Positions 28,190-36,277 of a stretch of DNA of 64,000 nt are shown here, in pieces. Source of the DNA: Texcoconibacillus texcoconensis (lineage in GTDB: Bacteria; Bacillota; Bacilli; Bacillales; Salisediminibacteriaceae); assembly GCF_014202575.1 (NCBI RefSeq), contig NZ_JACHHB010000001.1, positions 124,001 through 188,000 of the forward strand, read 5' to 3'. Made by a program: the position numbers and the translations under genes. Every line of letters starts with the position of its first letter. The first letter of the stretch is position 1. The notes under the pieces were generated by a model. That model did not search any database. It saw only the letters and a list, made by a program, of their open reading frames with translations, and was not told the origin of the DNA.

Positions 28190-28768
28190 CTATTTAGATT
28201 TAGCAAGAATATGTTTATTTTTAATAAAATAGTCCCACCCCGACCAAACTGTCATAAAAGCGGCAACATAAATCATCATTTCTGCAAATGGAACCCCTAA
28301 GAATTGAAAAGGAATATTATGTAACATAACTGCTATTGCAGCGACGATTTGCGTCACTGTTTTCCATTTCCCTAAGCTACTGGCAGCGATCACTTCACCA
28401 TCAGTTGCGGCCACAAGCCGGAGTCCAGTAACAGCAAATTCACGACTAATAATCAAGATCACGACCCAAGCTGGAAATAAACCTAATTCGACAAGCGAAA
28501 CTAACGCTGCTGTAATCAACAACTTATCGGCAAGTGGATCAAGAAATTTACCTAAGTTCGTAACAAGTTGATACTTCCTAGCATAATAGCCGTCTAACCA
28601 ATCAGTAGCAGAAGCAACAATAAAGATCGCTGTCGCTATGATATGTTCTATAGGTAAAACTTGCTCGCCAATTGAGATATCCCCGAAAGAAAAGTCCACA
28701 AGCAAAAAGACGACGAATATTGGAATAAGTAACATTCGCGATACAGTGATTTGATTTGGTACGTTCAC
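28190..28768 (-). CDS. pgsA: CDP-diacylglycerol--glycerol-3-phosphate 3-phosphatidyltransferase
   Basis: 192 aa integral membrane enzyme making phosphatidylglycerol phosphate. The CDP-alcohol phosphotransferase motif DWLDGYYARKYQ with the distal LDPLADK is complete (about residues 59-85), and four to five hydrophobic segments are visible. The frame opens with a GTG at 28783, but that GTG abuts AGGAGG, which is the ribosome site for the GTG at 28768; the shorter form equals the family length and starts NVPNQITVSRMLLIPIF. Followed by cinA after 25 bases. Confidence 0.95.
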   Translation of the reverse strand: MNVPNQITVSRMLLIPIFVVFLLVDFSFGDISIGEQVLPIEHIIATAIFIVASATDWLDGYYARKYQLVTNLGKFLDPLADKLLITAALVSLVELGLFPAWVVILIISREFAVTGLRLVAATDGEVIAASSLGKWKTVTQIVAAIAVMLHNIPFQFLGVPFAEMMIYVAAFMTVWSGWDYFIKNKHILAKSK

Positions 28769-28895
28769 AGTGATCCTCCTCACACCTGCACAACTACATA
28801 TATTTACGGTCTGCTAAAACGCCCACAAAACTTAAAAGGACACACAATGAATCATAAAAGAGAATATTTTCCTCAATTATAAAAACATGCATACT

Positions 28896-28904
28896 ATTGT
28901 AACA
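28896..28904 (-). promoter_or_regulatory. Extended -10 promoter candidate before pgsA
   Basis: Minus strand TGTTACAAT (28904-28896) just downstream of the rodZ terminator; the -35 region is weak. Confidence 0.45.
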
Positions 28905-28942
28905 CATCCCTTTAAGGAATAGAAATATCCTTTAAAAAAACA

Positions 28943-29015
28943 AGGGTCGGCTACACGTGATTGTTTTTGTCTCAGTCACAATGTGCGAGACACTCACATG
29001 TATAAGCCTGACCCT
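28943..29015 (-). terminator. Two-tier terminator after rodZ
   Basis: AGGGTCAGGCT / AGCCGACCCT outer arms with a one-pair mismatch, an inner CACATGT/ACACGTG-like and GTCTC/GAGAC pairing, then GTTTTTTTAA on the minus strand, six bases past the rodZ stop. Confidence 0.8.
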
Positions 29016-29020
29016 CAAGT

Positions 29021-29959
29021 TTAAAGCGTCTCATCTGGGAGGTTTCGAACAATCACAAATTGCCTTGTGTCATCAATCTGGTAATCAAGCTCTTCACCAT
29101 TAATCTTGATATCCGTCGTCAATGCACTCCCAAGGTTAAAAGTGATCTCTTCTTGATCAACGAAATCAAAGCTTAATTCCTCACCTTCATCAAATTCGCC
29201 TACTTCGTGGACTGTTCCAGTTTCATCTTCGATTTGCAACCAACTACGGCCAGTGAATCTAATCTCTACATCGAAGTCTTCAGCACCGATTAAATCAAAA
29301 TACGAGTTAATTCCTTCTGTTTCGTCGAATTCTAACACCGGTGTCTGTTCTGCTTCTTCTTCACGCTCTTCTTCCTCTTCTTTCTCTTCTTCTTCACGAC
29401 CTTCAGTTAATTGTTCATCTGTACTGTCTTCACTTTCAGCAGCTTCCGCTTCATCCGTTACGCCTTCATCACCTTCTAATTCATCTTCGTAAGGTAGCTC
29501 GTCATCTCCGCCTTCGACGTCAATGCCACCTTGTTGTTCATCATTTGGTACACCCGTATCACCATCATTATCTTGCACAAAAAACCATATTCCGACAAAA
29601 ATCGCAACGATAAAGACAATAACAATCAATGATGGGATGAAAGATGTAAATCGAGACTTTCTGTTCGACACGAGCTCCGATTTCCTCGACGACCGCGGCG
29701 GAATATCGACAGTGTCACCTTTCGGCTTTGGTAGCTCGTTTGCATATTCATCAAATAGCTCGTCTGGGTCTAAACCGACGGCTTCTGCATAATTTTTCAC
29801 AAAAGCACGGGCATAAAAATCTCCAGGTAAGCGATCGAAATCCCCTTCTTCAATCGCTTCAAGGTATCGTTTTTGAATTTTTGTCACACTCTGTAACTGC
29901 TCATAAGAATATTGTTTCTCTTCCCTTGCTGCTTTTAATCGTTGTCCTAATTCTGACAA
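29021..29959 (-). CDS. rodZ: Cell-shape protein RodZ (YmfM)
   Basis: 312 aa. An N-terminal Cro-like HTH (residues 2-65, LGQRLKAAREEKQYSYEQL; KIQKRYLEAIEEGDFDRLPG) is joined to one transmembrane helix (about 107-128). A very acidic outside linker of about 90 residues, including EEEEKEEEEEREEE, precedes a C-terminal DUF4115-type beta domain. It links MreB-driven wall growth to the membrane. A GTG at 29968 is possible, but TTG 29959 gives MSELGQRL and has TAGGTG six bases upstream. The acidic linker is longer than in B. subtilis. Confidence 0.92.
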   Translation of the reverse strand: MSELGQRLKAAREEKQYSYEQLQSVTKIQKRYLEAIEEGDFDRLPGDFYARAFVKNYAEAVGLDPDELFDEYANELPKPKGDTVDIPPRSSRKSELVSNRKSRFTSFIPSLIVIVFIVAIFVGIWFFVQDNDGDTGVPNDEQQGGIDVEGGDDELPYEDELEGDEGVTDEAEAAESEDSTDEQLTEGREEEEKEEEEEREEEAEQTPVLEFDETEGINSYFDLIGAEDFDVEIRFTGRSWLQIEDETGTVHEVGEFDEGEELSFDFVDQEEITFNLGSALTTDIKINGEELDYQIDDTRQFVIVRNLPDETL

Positions 29960-29975
29960 TCCTAACACCTACCAA

Positions 29976-30749
29976 CTAACTAATATCGAAAGAGGAAAAA
30001 CCGGGTTCGACAATATCATATGTAATCTCTTCTCCCTCTTCGTTGCGTAATTCAATGATACAATGAAAGTCATCGAGCGTATACTCTGTTTCTCGAATGA
30101 AGATATCTGGATGCTCTATCACTTTTGTCGTCGGCAATCGTAACATATCACTTAAAAGCATGCGATGTTTCTCCGACGCTCTTAATGTTGAAACGATCCC
30201 ATCGATAATAAAAACATGATCATCTGACATCTCATCACCTGCTAATTGACTACGTACTGTTTGTTTAAGCAATGTCGATGAAAGAAAAACCCACCTTTTG
30301 TTTGCACATACACTTGCAGCAACGATCGATTCTGTTTTTCCTACTCTGGGCATTCCACGAACACCGATGAGACGATGGCCATCTTTTTTCATTAACTCTG
30401 CAATGAAATCAACAAGTAAACCTAAATCACTACGAAGAAAGCGAAAAATTTTCTTTTCATCACTATCACGTTCAATATAACGCCCGTGCCTTACAGCTAA
30501 TCGGTCCCGCAATTTCGGCTCACGCAATTTCGTAACTGAAATATTATCCATCGTATTCAGAATCGTACGAAGTCGTAATAAACGCTCTTCATCTTCCGTT
30601 CTGATCAGCATTCCTCGTCGGTCGTTTTCAACACCATTAATCATGATGATATTTATCGATAACATTCCAAGAAGGGAAGCGATCTCCCCGAGTAGCCCAG
30701 GGCGGTTTTCATGAATTTGATATTCAAGGTACCATTCTTTTTGTTCCAT
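29976..30749 (-). CDS. ymfK: YmfK family protein (DUF3388)
   Basis: 257 aa, function unknown. The N-terminal third resembles an ACT-type ligand-binding fold (EYQIHENRPGLLGEIASLLG). The middle contains a Walker-A-like GMPRVGKTE (about residues 133-141) preceded by LIGVR, and FIIDGIV could act as Walker B, so nucleotide binding is plausible. Part of the conserved ymfF-ymfH-ymfI-ymfJ-ymfK-rodZ-pgsA cluster. AAGGAG precedes ATG 30749. It ends 16 bases before the rodZ start. Confidence 0.85.
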   Translation of the reverse strand: MEQKEWYLEYQIHENRPGLLGEIASLLGMLSINIIMINGVENDRRGMLIRTEDEERLLRLRTILNTMDNISVTKLREPKLRDRLAVRHGRYIERDSDEKKIFRFLRSDLGLLVDFIAELMKKDGHRLIGVRGMPRVGKTESIVAASVCANKRWVFLSSTLLKQTVRSQLAGDEMSDDHVFIIDGIVSTLRASEKHRMLLSDMLRLPTTKVIEHPDIFIRETEYTLDDFHCIIELRNEEGEEITYDIVEPGFSSFDIS

Positions 30750-30855
30750 AGCCGCGCTCCTTCATCCCATCTATTCATATGAGAGGTGAAACGTCACTCT
30801 CTTACAATCATAATGGATTTTACACTGTAATGAAAGAGGTTTAACAAACTGGAGG

Positions 30856-31035
30856 TTGGATTTTATAAAAGTCGATGCTTATTACCAGAAATGTCGAACA
30901 GTAGGTGAAACCTTAGACCCAACCGTTTCTCATTTGACAGACGCTTATGCCAAATTTATACACGCGCATGTTTTTCAAAAAAAGTGCTGCGGATTTAACG
31001 CAGCACTTTCCACTATTTCCCTTGAACAAGTTTAA
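30856..31035 (+). other. Coding-like 59-codon frame, status uncertain
   Basis: Opposite to ymfJ, this plus-strand frame reads DFIKVDAYYQKCRTVGETL then SHLTDAYAKFIHAHVFQKK before running through the ymfJ terminator and 23 bases into the ymfJ 3' end. Composition looks protein-like. The nearest start (TTG 30856) touches the GGAGG box, leaving no spacing, and ATA 30865 is not a normal start. It may be the remnant of a gene, a non-standard small gene, or chance. The rest of 30750-31012 holds only a small hairpin near 30781. Confidence 0.25.
30977..31009 (-). terminator. Terminator after ymfJ
   Basis: Perfect 11-bp repeat AAAGTGCTGCG / CGCAGCACTTT with a 7-base loop and seven Ts on the minus strand, 4 bases past the ymfJ stop. 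It separates ymfJ from ymfK. Confidence 0.9.
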
Positions 31036-31261
31036 TCATCATATTGGCAATTGCATGTTGTTCTTCTTCAGAGGCAACGTGCCAAAGGTCTGAAAGAACA
31101 CGTTCTTGTTCGTTTTTAGGATCAACTTCATTGGCCAAATATTCGCCAACCTCATAAGCCATTTCAGAAATGGCATTTTGATCCATCCCATCACCTTCAG
31201 CTTTGTTTAAACGATCTCCTAAGAAACCTTTCCACTCTTCCCAATTATCTAATACAGACAT
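31013..31261 (-). CDS. ymfJ: YmfJ family protein (DUF3243)
   Basis: 82 aa acidic helical protein of unknown function, matching the YmfJ family in size and in NWEEWKGFLGDRLNKAEG, YEVGEYLANEVDPKNEQE and LWHVASEEEQHAIANMMIK. GGGAGGG lies six bases before ATG 31261. It is followed at once by a strong terminator, so it probably ends the transcript starting before ymfF. Confidence 0.9.
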   Translation of the reverse strand: MSVLDNWEEWKGFLGDRLNKAEGDGMDQNAISEMAYEVGEYLANEVDPKNEQERVLSDLWHVASEEEQHAIANMMIKLVQGK

Positions 31262-31342
31262 GAAATGTCCCTCCCTTATCTAAGGTTCACGGTTATTTTC
31301 CCCGTCACCAAGGGAGATATACAAATATGAGTAGAAAACGGT

Positions 31343-32095
31343 TCAGCAATACCAAGCACCATTTACAGGAATGATTTGTCCGGTTACATATGAGGACTCC
31401 TTAGACGCAAGAAAATATACAACATTTGCAACTTCTTTAGGTTGAGCAAACCGTCCTAATGGAATATCTTCTTCAATTTCCTCACGGTCTTCACGGGCGA
31501 AGTCACCCATCATAGGTGTATCAACAACACCTGGTGCAATGGCATTTACTCGTATTCCTGAGGGCGCAACCTCTTTAGCTAAAGCTTTACAAAATGTATT
31601 TAAACTTCCGTTAATTGCTGAATAAACGACTTCGCACGAGGAACCGGTTTGCCCCCAAATTGAAGAGATCACAATAACTGAACCACTTTTTTGTTCAATC
31701 ATTTTTGGAAGTAATCGTTTCGTCACTTTGATTGGTGCTTTCAAACCAATTTCCATATGACGGTCAATATCTTCATCGGCCATATCAGTGAGTAAACCAA
31801 AAGGTGCTGTACCACTCGTATGAACAATGACTTCCAACGGTCCATTGATATTGGTGCAAAACTCATCAACAGAAGTAGGATCACTAAAATCCGCTTGCAA
31901 AGCCGTTACCTGAATTTCAAATTGCGCTTCAAGTTTTTCGCACAATGACTTTATTGCTTTTTCGTTCGAGCAATACTGTAAAAGAAGGTCGTAACCTTCT
32001 CTTGCAAACCGCTCCGCAACATGCGTGCCAATACCACCACTAGCCCCTGTTATTAAGGCTTTTTTTTTAGATTTCTTGGCGTCATCAAGCGTCAT
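31343..32095 (-). CDS. ymfI: SDR-family oxidoreductase YmfI with altered catalytic site
   Basis: 250 aa. The NAD(P)-binding GASGGIG (residues 17-23) and the NxxG-like region are present, and VVISSIWGQTGSSCEVVYS contains the usual Ser and Tyr. The lysine of the SDR YxxxK motif is Asn: YSAIN (codon AAC). The protein ends in the usual YVTGQIIPVNGAW. The loss predicts low or absent dehydrogenase activity, unless another residue serves. ATG 32095 overlaps the ymfH stop (ATGA). YmfI of B. subtilis is assigned to the oxoacyl-ACP-reductase-like SDRs. Confidence 0.9.
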   Translation of the reverse strand: MTLDDAKKSKKKALITGASGGIGTHVAERFAREGYDLLLQYCSNEKAIKSLCEKLEAQFEIQVTALQADFSDPTSVDEFCTNINGPLEVIVHTSGTAPFGLLTDMADEDIDRHMEIGLKAPIKVTKRLLPKMIEQKSGSVIVISSIWGQTGSSCEVVYSAINGSLNTFCKALAKEVAPSGIRVNAIAPGVVDTPMMGDFAREDREEIEEDIPLGRFAQPKEVANVVYFLASKESSYVTGQIIPVNGAWYC

Positions 32096-33384
32096 TTCGG
32101 CTTCACCATACAAGTAGTCATTTGTGTTTTGGTATCAAAATGATCATGTACCGCTTCTTGAACATCTTCTAAGCTAAGTCCTTCAAGTACCGGGATGCAA
32201 TCAAACAAATCCATGTCATTGAATCGGTAACGGGTAAATTGGTTAGCAATAAACTCTGGGCTGTTTAAAGACCGTAAAAATGACCCAATCTTTTTCTTTC
32301 GCGTTGCTTCGAGTGCATCCGCATAGGCATCCATCGGTTTAGAGGTGAAGTCAGATACCATCGTCTGAATACGTTCTGCTAATGTATCTGGATCATCTGT
32401 ATCGCCACCAATGACTGAAAAACCGAAACCGTACTCACCAGAATAGTCAAACGAAAAACTGCCATCAATAAGCCCTTCTTTATAAAGGGATTGATAATTG
32501 TCAGAGCTTAAGCCAAACATCAATTCTAAAGCAATACTTAGTGATAATTCATGCTTTAGCAGCTTTTCACCTTGCAATGTCGGATCTTTATCTTTAAAAC
32601 CGACGAGACATTTGCTCGTATTGATATTCATATTGACGACATGTTCTTTGCGGTTAACTTCTTGCGGCTCTGCTTCGTAAAAACGTTCAATCTCTTCAGG
32701 AGGCGCAAAAGATTTTTGAGATTGATTTTCACGTACAAAGGTCATCATCTCTTCGGCATCAACATTTCCGACAATGAATAGGACCATATTGCTCGGGTGA
32801 TAAAATGTTTCATAGCAAGTATATAATGCATCTTTTGTGATTTCGTAAATTGAATCGACGGTTCCGGCAATATCATTACGTACAGGATGCTTCTCATACA
32901 AACTCGAAATTAACCCAAAATAAAGGCGCCAATCCGGGTTATCGTCGTACATTTTAATTTCTTGCTCAATGATTCCTTTTTCTTTTTCAACACTTTCCTC
33001 TGTAAAGTAAGGATCCTGCACAAAGTCGATCAACGTTTCCACATTCTTTTGTACATTTGAAGTACTTGAGAATAAATATGCAGTTCTTGTAAAACTTGTA
33101 AACGCATTCGCTGAGGCCCCTTGTTGACTAAACTGTTGGAAAACATCGCCTTCTTCACTTTCAAATAATTTGTGTTCAAGAAAGTGGGCAATGCCATCTG
33201 GAACCGTGATCGTTTCCTTTTCTTTTAGCGGTATAAACTGTTGGTCAATCGAACCGTATTTCGTTGTAAATGTTGCGAATGTTTTATGAAAGCCTTCTTT
33301 CGGTAAAATGTAAACTTCAAGTCCGTTGTCTAGCTGCTCATGATAAAGCGTTTCATTTAGCTGATCGAAATGTTTTGTTTTCAC
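32092..33384 (-). CDS. ymfH: M16 peptidase-like protein YmfH
   Basis: 430 aa member of the pitrilysin/insulinase family. The zinc motif HFLEHKLFE (HxxEH, about residues 64-68) is intact with the downstream Glu in EQEIKMY, so this is the likely catalytic half. A second, degenerate M16 domain follows. GTG 33384 is chosen because AAAGGAGG stands nine bases ahead; the longer frame from 33444 overlaps ymfF without a ribosome site. Four bases separate it from ymfF, its probable partner. The substrate is unknown. Confidence 0.9.
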   Translation of the reverse strand: MKTKHFDQLNETLYHEQLDNGLEVYILPKEGFHKTFATFTTKYGSIDQQFIPLKEKETITVPDGIAHFLEHKLFESEEGDVFQQFSQQGASANAFTSFTRTAYLFSSTSNVQKNVETLIDFVQDPYFTEESVEKEKGIIEQEIKMYDDNPDWRLYFGLISSLYEKHPVRNDIAGTVDSIYEITKDALYTCYETFYHPSNMVLFIVGNVDAEEMMTFVRENQSQKSFAPPEEIERFYEAEPQEVNRKEHVVNMNINTSKCLVGFKDKDPTLQGEKLLKHELSLSIALELMFGLSSDNYQSLYKEGLIDGSFSFDYSGEYGFGFSVIGGDTDDPDTLAERIQTMVSDFTSKPMDAYADALEATRKKKIGSFLRSLNSPEFIANQFTRYRFNDMDLFDCIPVLEGLSLEDVQEAVHDHFDTKTQMTTCMVKPK

Positions 33385-33388
33385 CGTT

Positions 33389-34675
33389 TTATGCCTCCTT
33401 TCCTTTGAGGAAGTAAATCGTGTCAAGCTCAATTTGATTAGCAACTTGGGTGACGTCTTCCTTCGTTACGTTATCAACCGCTTCAAACCACTTGTGTAAT
33501 GGGCGATCGACCCCTGTAAGTTCATTATGGTACGATAATTCGACAAGCCCTCGTGGGACGTCCATCGTTTCTAGCAATTGATTTTTTAAAACAGCTTTCG
33601 TTTGATCTAATTCTTGATCGGTAAACTCACCGTTTTTCATATCTTCCATTTGTTTATGAATGATATCTACAGCTCGATCATATTTTGCTGGCTCAATACC
33701 AGACATGACCATCATTAATCCTTTATGGCTTTCCACACGAGATGACGCGTAATAAGCAAGGCTTTCTTTCTCACGAACATTCAAGAACAATTTCGAATGT
33801 GAAGAGCCTCCAAACAAACCATTAAAGACTTGCAAAGCAAAATAATTGTCATCTCTGTAGGTGACATTTGTTCGATAGCCGAGATGAAGTTTTCCTTGCT
33901 GAATATCTTGTTCTTCAATCACTTCACGACCTGGTTCTTTAATCGCTGGTTTTGTCGGTTCTTGAGCTGTTTCCTGATTGTTATTGTCCCTCTCTGGAAA
34001 AGTCATCGTTTCCAAAAGTAACGTTTTAAGGGTATCTTCATCGACATCTCCGACAACATATAAGTCAAGTTTATCCTTTTTTAATACTTGCTTATAATAT
34101 TCATATAATGAAGATGGGTCGATCTCATCGACCTCTTCTTCTTTCCCGTAGACGAATAGACCATACGGTTCCTCTGCACACATTTCTTCCGTTAAGCGTT
34201 TGTTTGCATAGCGCATTTTATCATCATAAACAGACGCAAGACGTTGCTTTAACGTACGCTTCTCTGCATTGACGACCTCTGAAGCAAAAGCGCCATCTTC
34301 TAATTTAGGACGGAGAACAATCGATGCTAACATGCTTAATGCTTCTTTTAGGAGCGGAGTATCCGCTTTAAGAAATTTCTCATTTGCAACATCCATCCGA
34401 AATGATATCAGTTGGTTTTCTCCTTTTTTTCCTACATCCGCTTGTAAAGTTGCACCGTATAATTCGTCTAATGCGGAACGCACTTGCTGACGACTCGGAT
34501 AATCCTCGCTTGCCGATTGTAAAATTGATGGAAGTAGCGCTCGTTTCGTGACTGTTTCTTGTTTTAATGGAGCTTTCATATGTAAAACGAGCGTGTTCGT
34601 TTTATACGTTTGTGATTCAACCAAGTGAACATTTAAAGGTCCAATTTGAAAAGTTTTTTCATTGATCGCTTCCAA
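33389..34675 (-). CDS. ymfF: M16 peptidase-like protein YmfF (no zinc motif)
   Basis: 428 aa M16 homologue. No HxxEH motif is found, and the region that would hold it reads RALLPSILQSASEDYPS, so it should be the non-catalytic partner of YmfH, as in the mitochondrial processing peptidase type of heterodimer. A typical RxxxY-like C-terminal half (REKESLAYYASSR, about residue 292) remains. First gene of the unit ymfF-ymfH-ymfI-ymfJ, read from a promoter about 80 bases upstream. Confidence 0.9.
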   Translation of the reverse strand: MEAINEKTFQIGPLNVHLVESQTYKTNTLVLHMKAPLKQETVTKRALLPSILQSASEDYPSRQQVRSALDELYGATLQADVGKKGENQLISFRMDVANEKFLKADTPLLKEALSMLASIVLRPKLEDGAFASEVVNAEKRTLKQRLASVYDDKMRYANKRLTEEMCAEEPYGLFVYGKEEEVDEIDPSSLYEYYKQVLKKDKLDLYVVGDVDEDTLKTLLLETMTFPERDNNNQETAQEPTKPAIKEPGREVIEEQDIQQGKLHLGYRTNVTYRDDNYFALQVFNGLFGGSSHSKLFLNVREKESLAYYASSRVESHKGLMMVMSGIEPAKYDRAVDIIHKQMEDMKNGEFTDQELDQTKAVLKNQLLETMDVPRGLVELSYHNELTGVDRPLHKWFEAVDNVTKEDVTQVANQIELDTIYFLKGKEA

Positions 34676-34756
34676 AGAATTTCCCTCCTTCTTCCTACTC
34701 TGCTGTTAGCATTCCGTGTCATTCTTAATTTATGAACTTCTAATGGAAATACTTTG

Positions 34757-34786
34757 ATTGTATCGAATAGTCAAGCTACTTTGCAA
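34757..34786 (-). promoter_or_regulatory. SigmaA promoter candidate before ymfF
   Basis: TTGCAA (34786-34781), 18-base spacer, TACAAT (34762-34757) on the minus strand, 80 bases before ymfF. Apart from this and the weak terminator at 34996-35020, I see nothing in 34676-35096. Confidence 0.55.
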
Positions 34787-34995
34787 AACATAGAGATAAA
34801 TTGGTTCATATGAAATCGCTACCGCCTGTGAAATTTCATTAATTACAAATGTGTTATTTTGATTAAGGACAATAGACTTATGTTTCGTTATTCCCAAAAA
34901 CCACGGCAAATCATACATGTTTTTGGCCAAAATAGCAGAATCTATATTCTAGAACAAATAAGAAGATGTGTTCATTTACCCTATTCAAAAGCAGA

Positions 34996-35020
34996 GGCCG
35001 GTGCTTAAAAGCAACCGACC
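34996..35020 (-). terminator. Weak terminator after ymfC
   Basis: GGTCGGTTGCTT / AAGCACCGGCC, an imperfect stem with practically no loop beyond TT; CTCTGCTTTTG follows on the minus strand. Confidence 0.4.
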
Positions 35021-35096
35021 TTCTCCAGTTAGGTGCGACGTTTCGGTTTCTAGATGTTGGACGTCAAACCTTTTTATGAAATCATGTATCTTTCAT

Positions 35097-35816
35097 TTAA
35101 ACACGCTTCCGCAAAACGTTAAACTTGAATTTATCGGCGCGAAAATAGTTCTTTGAGTATAGAATAGGACGTTCACGCTCGTCATAATGCATTTGTTTTA
35201 AGATTAATAATGAAGTCTCTGGTTCGCATTGTAAAATATCTGAAATACGCTCATGGTAACCTAGTGGTTCAATTTGGGTATGTGCATAAGCGATCGTTAT
35301 CCCTGCCTGTTCCAATTGTGTGAAAATCGATTCTTCTTCGAACGATTTAAGATCTTTTAAATAATTACGAGGCATTTTATCAAGACAGTAAACAACAGGC
35401 TCACCATCCGCTGTTCGCACACGTTCAATGTGAATGATATCATCGAATTGATCGTCATTAAAAAGGTGATGGTCTTTTAACGACGCTTCTTGAATATCTG
35501 AGGACAAAATCATCGTTCCCGCTTCTTTGTTGCCTTGTTCGATCATATCAGTTACACTAAATAATTGTTCGATTCCTGCATTAAATAACGGCTTCGTATT
35601 AATAAAAGTTCCGACACCGTGCCTACGTATAATAACGCTTTCATCTTCGAGCATACGAAGCGCTTCTCTTAATGTAGCCCGACTCACACCTAACCTTTTT
35701 GAAAGCACAAATTCAGATGGTAACCTTTCCCCAGCTTCATAAATCCCTTCTTCAATATCTTGCTTCATCTTATCGATCACTTGTAAGTATAGTGGACGTT
35801 GATCGGTTTTAATCAT
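35097..35816 (-). CDS. ymfC: GntR/HutC-family transcriptional regulator YmfC
   Basis: 239 aa. An N-terminal winged helix-turn-helix (residues 5-75, with [22 protein letters not shown] split as [12 protein letters not shown] and [10 protein letters not shown]) and a C-terminal UTRA ligand domain (about 95-235, including [18 protein letters not shown] and [18 protein letters not shown]). Effector unknown. AGGAGGG precedes ATG 35816. In B. subtilis ymfC neighbours a transporter gene; here it stands alone, between a repeat element and the ymfF unit. Confidence 0.88.
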   Translation of the reverse strand: MIKTDQRPLYLQVIDKMKQDIEEGIYEAGERLPSEFVLSKRLGVSRATLREALRMLEDESVIIRRHGVGTFINTKPLFNAGIEQLFSVTDMIEQGNKEAGTMILSSDIQEASLKDHHLFNDDQFDDIIHIERVRTADGEPVVYCLDKMPRNYLKDLKSFEEESIFTQLEQAGITIAYAHTQIEPLGYHERISDILQCEPETSLLILKQMHYDERERPILYSKNYFRADKFKFNVLRKRV

Positions 35817-36277
35817 CGTATACCCTCCTGCATTTCAATAGCACAACCGCTTACATGAACTCCCTATTAATGTACCATTTTTTCAAAGGTTCGCCTACAA
35901 TATTCACTCAATTTTTCATATTTTTTGCAAGAATTGACACACTATTTCAGATAGAATAAATGTCACCTTTCAAAATAAGATATTGAAATCCGAACGAATA
36001 ATGAATGGAGCCTCCACTTCAGACGGACGCTTTCCCGAGGGCTTATCTTCAGTTAACTTATGCGAGGCAGGCTCACATAAGTGGATCTTCAGACTGCGCT
36101 CTATCCTCTTGGAGTCGCCGTCTTTCGTTTCAGCCACCTTTTATGATCCGTATATGAAATAAAAATTAATAGATATTATTCGTTTTGTAGCTCATAAAAC
36201 GGCATGATGAAATTCATTCGATAATAAAAACAAATAAAGAAAGCCACCTCCCTTTAACGAACAGCAGTCGAACGTCG
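35817..36277. other. Intergenic region between the anti-sigma gene and ymfC
   Basis: 461 bases without a gene. The centre (36008-36140) is a GC-rich palindromic repeat; the ymfC-side part (35817-36000) is AT-rich and presumably holds the ymfC promoter, but no sigma site is clear. No terminator for the anti-sigma gene is convincing in 36141-36277. Confidence 0.6.
36008..36140. repeat. GC-rich imperfect palindrome, probable dispersed intergenic repeat
   Basis: About 130 bases, richer in GC than its flanks. Ends GACGGACG (36022) and CGCCGTC (36116-36122) are inverted; inside, ACTTATG / CATAAGT form a stem over CGAGGCAGGCTCA, and ATCTTCAG occurs twice in direct orientation. The sequence has the look of the GGAGTCGCCGTC/GACGGACGCTTTCC type elements scattered in Bacillaceae genomes; that link is from memory and not tested. 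No coding frame. Confidence 0.6.

Noticed and set aside
29253-29613. Plus-strand Ser/Leu-rich open frames opposite rodZ
   Set aside because: Artefacts of the acidic Glu-rich codon run in rodZ read on the other strand.
34730-34930. 66-codon minus-strand open frame before ymfF
   Set aside because: TTG start without ribosome site and overlap with the ymfF promoter region; sequence not protein-like enough.
35817-36000. Possible sigmaA promoter of ymfC
   Set aside because: Several partial boxes (TTGCAA, TACATT) but none with proper spacing.
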